From the NCBI GenBank assembly GCA_003500165.1, contig DNSZ01000135.1:1-12799 (forward strand): DNA of 12,799 nucleotides, in the 5' to 3' direction. The stretch comes from Paracoccaceae bacterium (GTDB lineage: Bacteria > Pseudomonadota > Alphaproteobacteria > Rhodobacterales > Rhodobacteraceae). A program made the translations under genes and the position numbers. The notes beneath the pieces were generated by a model. The model worked only from the letters and a program-made list of their open reading frames with translations, did not search any database and had not been told where the DNA came from. This document shows, in pieces, positions 1 to 6,090 of this stretch; position 1 is the stretch's first letter, and each line of letters opens with the position of its first letter.

Positions 1-48
1 GGCGGGGGCGGGGCCGTTTGATGCGGATCGCCCGCAATCCGGGCGGAA

Positions 49-65
49 TGCGCAATAGTTGGGCA
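49..65. promoter_or_regulatory. NtrC-like dyad upstream of nnr (tentative)
   Basis: A 17-base dyad runs TGCgC-N7-GgGCA. It keeps the outer TGC...GCA and the 17-base length of the enterobacterial NtrC site, with several inner mismatches. It ends 12 bases before the nnr start. In Rhodobacterales, from memory, glnB-glnA often lies next to nnr, which would make a nitrogen-control site here sensible, but that neighbour is outside the window. The match is weak and could be chance. Confidence 0.2.
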
Positions 66-77
66 GATGGTGAACGG

Positions 78-1718
78 ATGACGGAGCTTCTGACAGCAGC
101 CCAGATGCGGGCCATCGAACAAGCCGCGATCGAGAGCGGTCAGGTGACCGGGCTGGAGCTGATGGAACGCGCCGGTCGTGGGGTTGTGGAGGCGATCCTG
201 GAAGAATGGCCGGAACTGGCCACCACGTCCCACCGTGCGGTGGTGCTGTGCGGGCCGGGCAACAATGGCGGCGACGGGTTTGTCGTGGCGCGGTTGTTGC
301 GGGATCGCGGCTGGGAGGTGGAGGTGTTCCTGTATGGCGACCCGGACAGGCTGCCGCCGGATGCAATGGTGAATTATGAGAGGTGGTGCAGTTTGGGGCC
401 GGTCGAGCCCGCGACCCACTACGCAGATGGGGATCGCAGCGTATTCACGACCCATCAGGATGTCTTTGTCGATGCGCTGTTTGGTACGGGTCTGAAGCGG
501 CCGTTTCCGCCTGAACTGGAATCCTTCTACAGTTTGGCGCGAAACGGCGCTGTCTATGGGTATCACACCGTGGCCGTGGATTTGCCAAGCGGGATATGCT
601 CGGACTCGGGGCGCATCCTGCACGAAGCTGAATTCGATGAAGCAAATGACTGGTGGTGTATCGATGCCGACCTCACTGTCACCTTTCATGCGGCCAGACC
701 CGGCCATTTTCTGAGACATGGGCCGCATTGCTGCGGAAAGCTGGAGATCAAGGATATTGGCCTTACCCATCGTTGCGCCAAATCCATGATCGTCCAAACG
801 AAACCAAGCGGGTTCCTGTGGAAGCAAGCATGGGCCCACAAATACCACCACGGCCACGCCCTGATCCTGTCGGGCGGTGTGGGCAAGGGCGGCGCGGCGC
901 GGCTGGCGGCACGGGGCGCGCTGCGGATCGGGGCGGGGCTGGTGACGGTCGGCTGCCCGCCCGCTGCCCTGCAGGAGAACGCCGCCCGGCTGGATGCGAT
1001 CATGCTGCGAAGCATTTACAATTCGCAAACCGAAGGTTTGCGTCGCGCCCGACCCGCCCCCCAGGGCGGGCGCGATACCGCGCCCCCCCTCGGGCCGGGC
1101 GCGACGTTGGCTGGCCTGCTTGAAGACACCCGGATCAATGCGCTCTGCCTCGGTCCCGGGCTGGGGCAGGATCGGGCGCGCGCGCTGGCCCCGGCGGCGC
1201 TGGCCGCCAAGCGCGCCACGGTGCTCGACGCCGATGCGCTGACCGCCTTTGCCGATGACCCGGCAGAATTGTTCAGCATGCTTCACGACCGCTGCGTCCT
1301 CACCCCGCATGGCGGCGAGTTCGCACGCCTGTTCCCCGATATCGCCGAACGGCTCGCCGAACCTGCCACCGCCGGGCCAGCCTATTCGAAGGTCGACGCG
1401 ACGCGGGACGCCGCGGCACGGGCCGGCTGCACGGTGCTGTTCAAGGGGCCCGACACCGTCATCGCGTCCCCCGGCGGCCGCGCGGCGATCAACTCCGCCC
1501 ATTACGACCGGGCGGCACCCTGGCTGGCCACCGCCGGGTCGGGCGATGTGCTGGCCGGCTTCATCGCCGGGCTGCTGGCGCGGGGTCTGCACCCGATGCA
1601 AGCGGCCGAAACCGCCGCCTGGCTGCATGTCGAATGCGCCCGCGCCTTTGGCCCCGGCCTGATCGCCGAAGACCTGCCCGAGATGTTGCCAAAGGTTTTT
1701 CGGGAGTTCGGCGCCTAG
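78..1718 (+). CDS. nnr: Bifunctional NAD(P)H-hydrate epimerase / ADP-dependent NAD(P)H-hydrate dehydratase
   Basis: This 546-residue YjeF-type fusion repairs NADHX and NADPHX, the hydrated forms of NADH and NADPH, in the cytoplasm. The N-terminal epimerase domain (about residues 1-230) interconverts R and S hydrates. It shows GNNGGDG at 61-67, DALFGTG near 132 and DLPSG near 168. The C-terminal ribokinase-like dehydratase domain (about 253-540) shows GPGLG at 359-363, DADALTAF at 384-391, LTPHGGEF at 408-415, KGPD at 456-459 and the catalytic-site loop AGSGD at 486-490. I chose the ATG at 78 because MTELLTAAQMRAIE is the usual start of this family; an in-frame ATG at 18 only adds 20 unlikely residues. 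Two oddities: bases about 361-840 are much lower in GC than the rest of the gene, and residues about 313-342 are a proline/arginine-rich insert encoded by palindromes. Motifs of both domains are present and the frame is open, so the enzyme is probably active. Confidence 0.93.
   Translation: MTELLTAAQMRAIEQAAIESGQVTGLELMERAGRGVVEAILEEWPELATTSHRAVVLCGPGNNGGDGFVVARLLRDRGWEVEVFLYGDPDRLPPDAMVNYERWCSLGPVEPATHYADGDRSVFTTHQDVFVDALFGTGLKRPFPPELESFYSLARNGAVYGYHTVAVDLPSGICSDSGRILHEAEFDEANDWWCIDADLTVTFHAARPGHFLRHGPHCCGKLEIKDIGLTHRCAKSMIVQTKPSGFLWKQAWAHKYHHGHALILSGGVGKGGAARLAARGALRIGAGLVTVGCPPAALQENAARLDAIMLRSIYNSQTEGLRRARPAPQGGRDTAPPLGPGATLAGLLEDTRINALCLGPGLGQDRARALAPAALAAKRATVLDADALTAFADDPAELFSMLHDRCVLTPHGGEFARLFPDIAERLAEPATAGPAYSKVDATRDAAARAGCTVLFKGPDTVIASPGGRAAINSAHYDRAAPWLATAGSGDVLAGFIAGLLARGLHPMQAAETAAWLHVECARAFGPGLIAEDLPEMLPKVFREFGA
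1024..1103. repeat. Cluster of three GC-rich palindromes translated within nnr
   Basis: Three consecutive inverted repeats lie inside the nnr reading frame. The first is perfect: CGCAAACC (1024-1031), loop GAA, GGTTTGCG (1035-1042). The second pairs CCCGCCC (1053-1059) with GGGCGGG (1064-1070), and CGCG on each outer side can also pair. The third pairs CGCGCCC (1079-1085) with GGGCGCG (1097-1103). They encode about 28 residues rich in R, P, G and A at a place where, from memory of the family, a short loop joins two dehydratase core elements. The block looks like a palindromic intergenic-type element that inserted in frame and is tolerated as a surface loop, comparable in principle to Rickettsia palindromic elements. 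No target-site duplication is obvious. Confidence 0.6.
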
Positions 1719-1781
1719 GCGCGCTCTTCCGCGCTTTCGCGCGACATCGCGCGACGTCGCCCGCAGGGCGGAGGAGCGCGC
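1719..1781. repeat. Imperfect long inverted repeat after nnr; possible terminator
   Basis: The left arm at 1719-1732 (GCGCGCTCTTCCGC) pairs with the right arm at 1768-1781 (GCGGAGGAGCGCGC) over 14 bases, with one T-G wobble. The 35-base loop contains near-repeats of TCGCGCGAC. The left arm begins at the first base after the nnr stop codon, so it may end the nnr transcript. There is no T-run, so this is not a classical intrinsic terminator. It may instead be one copy of a dispersed palindromic repeat. Confidence 0.45.
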
Positions 1782-1804
1782 GGTGCGGCATCCGGCGGCG
1801 CCCC

Positions 1805-1834
1805 CTTACATTCCTCCGCCGCGTTTGCTAGGCG
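1805..1834 (+). promoter_or_regulatory. Possible tRNA-Leu promoter
   Basis: CTTACA at 1805-1810 matches four of six bases of the -35 consensus. TAGGCG at 1829-1834, 18 bases further on, is in the -10 position, and tRNA-Leu begins 18 bases after it. The -10 match is poor (TA only). The same TAGGCG occurs upstream of the other tRNA gene in this window, which is the main reason to list it. Confidence 0.3.
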
Positions 1835-1852
1835 GACCCGGAACCGGACAAG

Positions 1853-1938
1853 GCGGGTGTGGCGGAATTGGCAGACGCACCAGATTTAGGTTCTGGCGCC
1901 CAAAAGGCGTGGGGGTTCAAGTCCCTCCACCCGCACCA
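1853..1938 (+). tRNA. tRNA-Leu (anticodon UAG)
   Basis: A complete 86-base cloverleaf with the CCA end encoded. The acceptor stem pairs GCGGGTG (1853-1859) with CACCCGC (1928-1934), the discriminator base is A1935, and CCA is at 1936-1938. The anticodon stem CCAGA/TCTGG holds the loop TTTAGGT, giving anticodon TAG at 1887-1889, which reads CUA and other CUN codons. The long variable arm (pairing CGCC with GGCG) is the class II hallmark expected of tRNA-Leu. The T arm carries TTCAAGT. Confidence 0.96.
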
Positions 1939-2107
1939 AGATCGCTTGACCGCCGGACACCATGCCGGATCGACCGCGGCCGTCGCCCGACGGTTATGGG
2001 CTTTCGCGCGCTGCACGATCTTTGGGCAGACTGGCTGGGCTCCGGGCATCTGACTGAAAAACAATGGGTATTTTCGCGTTGATTCCCGGCATCCGCGTGA
2101 TACGGTT

Positions 2108-2136
2108 TTGACAAAAGGGCATCCCCGCCGCATCAG
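2108..2136 (+). promoter_or_regulatory. Candidate promoter of the ABC transporter operon
   Basis: A perfect TTGACA at 2108-2113 is followed after 17 bases by CATCAG (2131-2136), a weak -10 with three of six matches. A start near 2143 would give a leader of roughly 24 bases before the TTG start at 2167. The whole gap 1939-2166 has no credible gene. It also holds a short hairpin, CCGTC (1980-1984) with GACGG (1989-1993), that might end the tRNA-Leu transcript. Confidence 0.45.
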
Positions 2137-2166
2137 GCTTGGGGACGCACGACAGGGGGAGCGATT

Positions 2167-3276
2167 TTGCCGCAGGATGCACCCGCCAACGGGGCGGACC
2201 ATTATGTCGTTTTCGACCGGGTCCAGAAGAGCTATGACGGCGAGACGCTGGTCGTCAAGGACCTGAACCTCGACATCGGTCAGGGCGAGTTTCTGACCAT
2301 GCTGGGCCCGTCGGGCTCGGGCAAGACGACCTGCCTGATGATGCTGGCGGGGTTCGAAACCGCCACCCATGGCGAGATTCTGCTCAACGGCCGGCCGATC
2401 AACAACATCCCGCCGCACAAGCGCGAGATAGGGATGGTGTTCCAGAACTACGCGCTGTTTCCGCACATGACGGTGGCCGAGAATCTCGCCTTCCCGCTCG
2501 AGGTGCGGAAATTCGGCAAGTCCGAGCGCGAGGCAAAGGTCAAGCGCGCGCTGCAGATGGTGCAGATGGACGGGTTCCAGGGCCGCCGCCCGGCGCAGCT
2601 CTCGGGCGGGCAGCAGCAGCGCATCGCGCTGGCCCGCGCGCTGGTGTTCGAGCCCGATCTGGTGCTGATGGACGAGCCGCTGGGCGCGCTCGACAAGCAG
2701 CTGCGCGAGCACATGCAGTTCGAGATCAAGCATCTGCACGAGAATCTGGGGATCACGGTGGTCTATGTCACCCATGACCAGACCGAGGCACTGACCATGT
2801 CGGACCGGGTTGCGGTGTTCAACGATGGCCGCATCCAGCAACTCGCCCCGCCCGATGTGCTGTACGAGGCGCCCGACAACAGCTTCGTCGCCCAGTTCAT
2901 CGGCGAGAACAACACGCTGATGGGCACGGTCAAGCAGATCGAGAACGGCATCGCGCTGGTCGAGCTTGACGATGGCGAGCTGATCGATGCGAAGCCGGTG
3001 AATGTCACCCGGCCGGGGGAGCGGACCCGGGTGTCGATCCGGCCCGAACGCGTCGAATACAAGGCCGAAAGGTTGCAGGACGCCGCCCATACGGTGCATG
3101 CCGAGGTGCTGGAGTTCATCTATATGGGCGATATCTTCCGCACCCGGCTGCGCGTGGCCGGCAATGACGAGTTCGTCATCAAGACCCGCAACGCGCCCGA
3201 TCAGCGCCGGCTGGAGGCCGGCGAGAAGATCGAGATCGGCTGGCTGCCAGAGGATTGCCGCGCGCTGGACGCATGA
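2167..3276 (+). CDS. ABC transporter ATP-binding protein, spermidine/putrescine (PotA) type
   Basis: This 369-residue cytoplasmic ATPase should power the importer encoded by the next genes. It shows Walker A GPSGSGKT at 47-54, the Q-loop within VFQNYALFPHMTV, the signature LSGGQ at 145-149, Walker B LVLMDE at 165-170, the D-loop in GALD and the switch histidine H203 in VTHDQ. A C-terminal TOBE-type domain (about 280-365, with SIRPERVEY) is typical of PotA/FbpC/UgpC-like ATPases. The start is taken as TTG at 2167: AGGGGG at 2154-2159 is well spaced upstream, and no in-frame ATG occurs before the nucleotide-binding fold. The ATG at 2177 is out of frame. Operon order and partner types point to polyamine-like or other small cationic substrates, but the ATPase itself does not set substrate. 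Confidence 0.93.
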   Translation: MPQDAPANGADHYVVFDRVQKSYDGETLVVKDLNLDIGQGEFLTMLGPSGSGKTTCLMMLAGFETATHGEILLNGRPINNIPPHKREIGMVFQNYALFPHMTVAENLAFPLEVRKFGKSEREAKVKRALQMVQMDGFQGRRPAQLSGGQQQRIALARALVFEPDLVLMDEPLGALDKQLREHMQFEIKHLHENLGITVVYVTHDQTEALTMSDRVAVFNDGRIQQLAPPDVLYEAPDNSFVAQFIGENNTLMGTVKQIENGIALVELDDGELIDAKPVNVTRPGERTRVSIRPERVEYKAERLQDAAHTVHAEVLEFIYMGDIFRTRLRVAGNDEFVIKTRNAPDQRRLEAGEKIEIGWLPEDCRALDA

Positions 3277-3291
3277 GCCGCACGCGCCATC

Positions 3292-3318
3292 CCCCGCCGC
3301 CTTGCCCGGGCGGCGGGG
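3292..3318. promoter_or_regulatory. Strong hairpin between ATPase and binding-protein genes
   Basis: CCCCGCCGCC at 3292-3301 pairs perfectly with GGCGGCGGGG at 3309-3318 around a seven-base loop. No T-run follows, so a true terminator is unlikely. It sits 47 bases before the binding-protein start. At that place a hairpin usually protects the 5' end of a processed, more abundant binding-protein mRNA; this role is inferred. Confidence 0.6.
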
Positions 3319-3364
3319 AAGACCGATGCCATGGGCGACCAAGACAAAAAAGGGAGAAGACCTT

Positions 3365-4465
3365 ATGAAACTCAAGACCATGCTGCTGACCACCGCCGCG
3401 TTCGGCCTCGCCGCGCCGGCGCTGGCCCAGGACGACCCGATCGAGCTGACTTTCGTGTCCTGGGGCGGGGCCTATCAGAACAGCCAGATCAAGGCCTATG
3501 CCGAGCCCTACATGGAGATGAATCCGAACGTCTCGATCATCTGGGACGAAAGCTCGGCCGATGCGGTGACCAAACTGCGCGCGATGGACGAGGCGGGCAA
3601 CCTGACCTGGGACCTGGTCGACGTGGTCGCCGCCGACGCGATGCGTCTGTGCGACGAAGGTCTGGCGATGGTGATCGACGCCGACACGATGCTGGCGCCC
3701 GCACCCGACGGCACCCCCGCCTCGGAGGATTTCGGCGACCTGATGGTGTCGGAGTGCTTCATTCCGCAGATCGTCTATTCGACCACCTTCGGCTATCGTG
3801 GCGACCTTTTGGAAACCGCCCCGACCCAGGTCTGCGACATCTTCGACACCGAGACCTTCCCGGGCCGGCGGGCGCTGGAAAAGCGGCCGATCGCCAACAT
3901 GGAATGGGCGCTGATCTGCGACGGCGTGCCGATCGACGAGGTCTATGATGTGCTCGAGACCGAAGACGGCGTCGCGCGCGCCTTCGCCAAGCTCGACACC
4001 ATCAAGGACGACGTCGTGTGGTGGTCGGCCGGTGCCGAAACACCGCAGCTGCTGGCCGATGGCGAGGTGGTGATCGGATCGACCTATAATGGCCGCCTGT
4101 TTTCGGCGATCGAGGAGCAGGGCCAGCCGATCGAGATGCTGTGGGACTGGCAGATGTTCGACCTGGATGGCTGGATCGTTCCGGCCGGCCTCGATGAAGA
4201 CCGTCTCGCCGTGGTGATGGACTTCCTGTATTTCGCCACCGACACTCAGCGTCTGGCCGATCAGGCCAAGTACATCTCCTACGGCCCGGCGCGGGCGTCG
4301 TCGGCGCCGCTCGTCGGCCAGCATGCCGAGCTGGGCATCGACATGGCGCCGCACATGCCGACCGATCCGGCGAACGCGCAGAACACCTTCCTGTTCAACT
4401 ATGACTGGTGGGCGAGCTATCGCGACGATCTCGACGCCCAGTTCCAGGCCTGGCTGCTGCAGTAA
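3365..4465 (+). CDS. Periplasmic substrate-binding protein, polyamine (PotD/PotF) type
   Basis: This 366-residue exported protein captures the substrate for the importer. Residues 1-21 form a Sec signal peptide (MKLKT, then a hydrophobic core, then APALA) with likely cleavage before QDD. The mature protein begins with ELTFVSWGGAYQNSQIKAY, a typical opening of the PotD-like bacterial solute-binding family. Tryptophan- and acid-rich stretches such as VVWWSAGAETPQLL and MLWDWQMFDLDGW could supply the aromatic and acidic residues used by this family to hold amines, but I cannot place the pocket. AGGGAGA at 3351-3357 is a strong ribosome binding site and fixes the ATG at 3365; the open frame extends upstream only as a shadow of the ATPase gene. 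It is flanked by a hairpin on each side, consistent with higher expression than its neighbours. The substrate is not determined. Confidence 0.92.
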   Translation: MKLKTMLLTTAAFGLAAPALAQDDPIELTFVSWGGAYQNSQIKAYAEPYMEMNPNVSIIWDESSADAVTKLRAMDEAGNLTWDLVDVVAADAMRLCDEGLAMVIDADTMLAPAPDGTPASEDFGDLMVSECFIPQIVYSTTFGYRGDLLETAPTQVCDIFDTETFPGRRALEKRPIANMEWALICDGVPIDEVYDVLETEDGVARAFAKLDTIKDDVVWWSAGAETPQLLADGEVVIGSTYNGRLFSAIEEQGQPIEMLWDWQMFDLDGWIVPAGLDEDRLAVVMDFLYFATDTQRLADQAKYISYGPARASSAPLVGQHAELGIDMAPHMPTDPANAQNTFLFNYDWWASYRDDLDAQFQAWLLQ

Positions 4466-4475
4466 GGCTGACCCC

Positions 4476-4507
4476 GGGGGGCCGTGCGCGGCCCCCCCTT
4501 TTCTCTT
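4476..4507 (+). terminator. Terminator-like hairpin after the binding-protein gene
   Basis: GGGGGGCCG at 4476-4484 pairs perfectly with CGGCCCCCC at 4489-4497 around loop TGCG, followed by C and the T-rich run TTTTCTCTT. This is a good intrinsic terminator inside the operon, 10 bases after the binding-protein stop and 20 bases before the DUF1330 start. Partial read-through would lower expression of the permeases relative to the binding protein. Confidence 0.75.
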
Positions 4508-4526
4508 CGACCGAAAGGCGCCGCGC

Positions 4527-4817
4527 ATGCCCAAGGGATATCTGATCGGCCATATCACCGTGCGCGACCCGGAGGCCTATCGCGCGTATATCGAGCGCGA
4601 CACGCCGATCCTGGAAAGCTTCGGCGGGCGGTTCATCATCCGCGGCGGCGCCGCCGAGGTGGTCGAGGGCGAAACGCACCAACGCCATGTGGTGATCGAA
4701 TTCCCCAGCTATGCCGCGGCCAAGGCGGCCTATGAGGACCCGGCCTATCAGGAGGTTGCCGAGATCCGGCGCCGCACCGCCGACAGCACGATCATTCTGG
4801 TGGAGGGCGTGGAATGA
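4527..4817 (+). CDS. DUF1330 family protein within the transporter operon
   Basis: A 96-residue soluble protein of the DUF1330 family, a ferredoxin-like alpha/beta-barrel fold related to small dimeric oxygenase-like proteins. The family pattern is plain: GYLIGHITVRDPEAYRAY at the start, then FGGRFIIRGG, VVIEFPSYAAAKAAYEDPAYQ, and a terminal strand STIILVEGV. There is no signal peptide or membrane segment. The function of the family is unknown. GAAAGG at 4513-4518 precedes the ATG at 4527. The stop overlaps the next start as ATGA (4814-4817), so translation of permease 1 is probably coupled to it. Its place between binding protein and permease suggests that it acts on, or senses, the imported compound. 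That is inference only. Confidence 0.85.
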   Translation: MPKGYLIGHITVRDPEAYRAYIERDTPILESFGGRFIIRGGAAEVVEGETHQRHVVIEFPSYAAAKAAYEDPAYQEVAEIRRRTADSTIILVEGVE

Positions 4818-6085
4818 CCGATGCCGCCATCGACGGACCCGTGCTTTCGGCCGATGGGCGACCGCTGAAGCAAAGCCTGCGGCGGTCGCTGCGCCGCCAG
4901 CAATGGCGCGCGATCCTGCTGATCGCACCGCTGTTCGTCTTTGTCCTGGTCAGCTTCCTGATGCCGATCGGGTCGATGCTGTTCCGCTCGGTCGAGAACG
5001 ACATCGTGCCCGACACGCTGCCGCTGACGGTCGCGGCCTTGCAGGATTGGGACTATGCCAGCGGCGAACCGCCGGGCGAGCCTGTCTATGCCGCGATGGC
5101 GGCCGATCTGCAGGCCGCGTTCGAAGAAAAGACGCATACCCAGGTGGGCCGGCGGCTGAACTACGAGACCCCGGGCGTGTCGTCGATCTTTCGCAAATCC
5201 GGGCGCCCGGTGTCGCGCTGGGACCTGGCCGAGGATGGCCCGTTCCGCGACCGTTTCATCGACATCGACGCGGATTGGGGCGACCCCGAGGTCTGGCGCA
5301 CGATCAAGTCCTATGGCGGGCGCTACACCACCGGCTATTACCTCGCCGCCATCGACGGCGAGCTGACACCCGAAGGCCCGCGCCTGAAGGAACCCGACCA
5401 GCGGGTGAACCAGAAACTCCTGTGGCGCACCCTGTGGCTGTCGGCCTTCATCACCTTCTGCACCTTCGCGCTGGGCTATCCGGTGGCCTGGCTGATGGCC
5501 AATATCAGGGAACGCACCGCCAACCTGCTTCTGATCCTGGTGTTGTTGCCGTTCTGGACATCGCTTCTGGTGCGCACCTCGTCATGGAAGATCCTGCTGC
5601 AGGAACAGGGCGTGATCAACGATTTCGCGGTCTGGATCGGGCTGGTGGCCGATGACAACCGGTTCCAGATGATCAACAACCAGTTCGGCGTGGTCGTCGC
5701 GATGACCCATATCCTGCTGCCCTTCATGATCCTGCCGCTCTATTCGGTGATGAAGACGATCTCGCCCACCTATGTCCGCGCGGCGCGGTCGCTCGGCGCG
5801 ACCAGCTGGACATCGTTCTGGCGGGTCTATTTCCCGCAATCGGTGCCCGGGATCGGGGCCGGCGCGATCCTCGTCTTCATCCTGGCCGTGGGCTATTTCA
5901 TCACCCCCGAGCTGGTCGGCGGGGCCGACGGCACCTTCATCTCGAACCGCATCTATTATCAGTTCTCGGTATCCGGGAACTGGGGTCTGGCGGCGGCCCT
6001 TGGAACAATGATGCTGGCGGTCGTGCTGGTTCTGTTCTGGGTCTATGACAAGATCGTCGGCGTCGACAACATGAAGCTGGGGTGA
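4814..6085 (+). CDS. ABC transporter permease (PotB type) with large periplasmic loop
   Basis: This 423-residue inner-membrane subunit forms half of the importer channel. After a basic N-terminus (SLRRSLRRQQWR) comes membrane segment 1 at about 33-57. About 145 mainly hydrophilic residues (roughly 58-203) follow before segment 2 at about 206-228, then the usual core of further helices. The cytoplasmic EAA motif, AARSLGATSWTSFWRVYFP, at about 322-341 docks the ATPase. PotB proteins are commonly near 280 residues, so the extra length is almost all in the first periplasmic loop; such loops in MalF-type permeases contact the binding protein. The start ATG overlaps the DUF1330 stop. It pairs with the permease just downstream. 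Confidence 0.92.
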   Translation: MTDAAIDGPVLSADGRPLKQSLRRSLRRQQWRAILLIAPLFVFVLVSFLMPIGSMLFRSVENDIVPDTLPLTVAALQDWDYASGEPPGEPVYAAMAADLQAAFEEKTHTQVGRRLNYETPGVSSIFRKSGRPVSRWDLAEDGPFRDRFIDIDADWGDPEVWRTIKSYGGRYTTGYYLAAIDGELTPEGPRLKEPDQRVNQKLLWRTLWLSAFITFCTFALGYPVAWLMANIRERTANLLLILVLLPFWTSLLVRTSSWKILLQEQGVINDFAVWIGLVADDNRFQMINNQFGVVVAMTHILLPFMILPLYSVMKTISPTYVRAARSLGATSWTSFWRVYFPQSVPGIGAGAILVFILAVGYFITPELVGGADGTFISNRIYYQFSVSGNWGLAAALGTMMLAVVLVLFWVYDKIVGVDNMKLG

Positions 6086-6090
6086 CGAAA

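Noticed and set aside
18..77. Earlier ATG for nnr
   Set aside because: The extra 20 residues do not resemble the family, whose N-terminus matches from the ATG at 78.
1014..1106. Frameshift or pseudogene in nnr caused by the palindromic block
   Set aside because: The frame stays open through the block, and all downstream dehydratase motifs are in the same frame.
1828..3393. Long minus-strand open frame (521 codons) across tRNA-Leu and the ATPase gene
   Set aside because: It runs antisense to a clear ABC ATPase and through a tRNA. Its translation is low-complexity H/R/L/Q-rich text with no family features; long antisense frames are expected in GC-rich coding DNA.
3179..4558. Minus-strand open frame (459 codons) over the binding-protein gene
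   Set aside because: It is an antisense shadow of a gene with a signal peptide and family match, with biased composition and no motifs.
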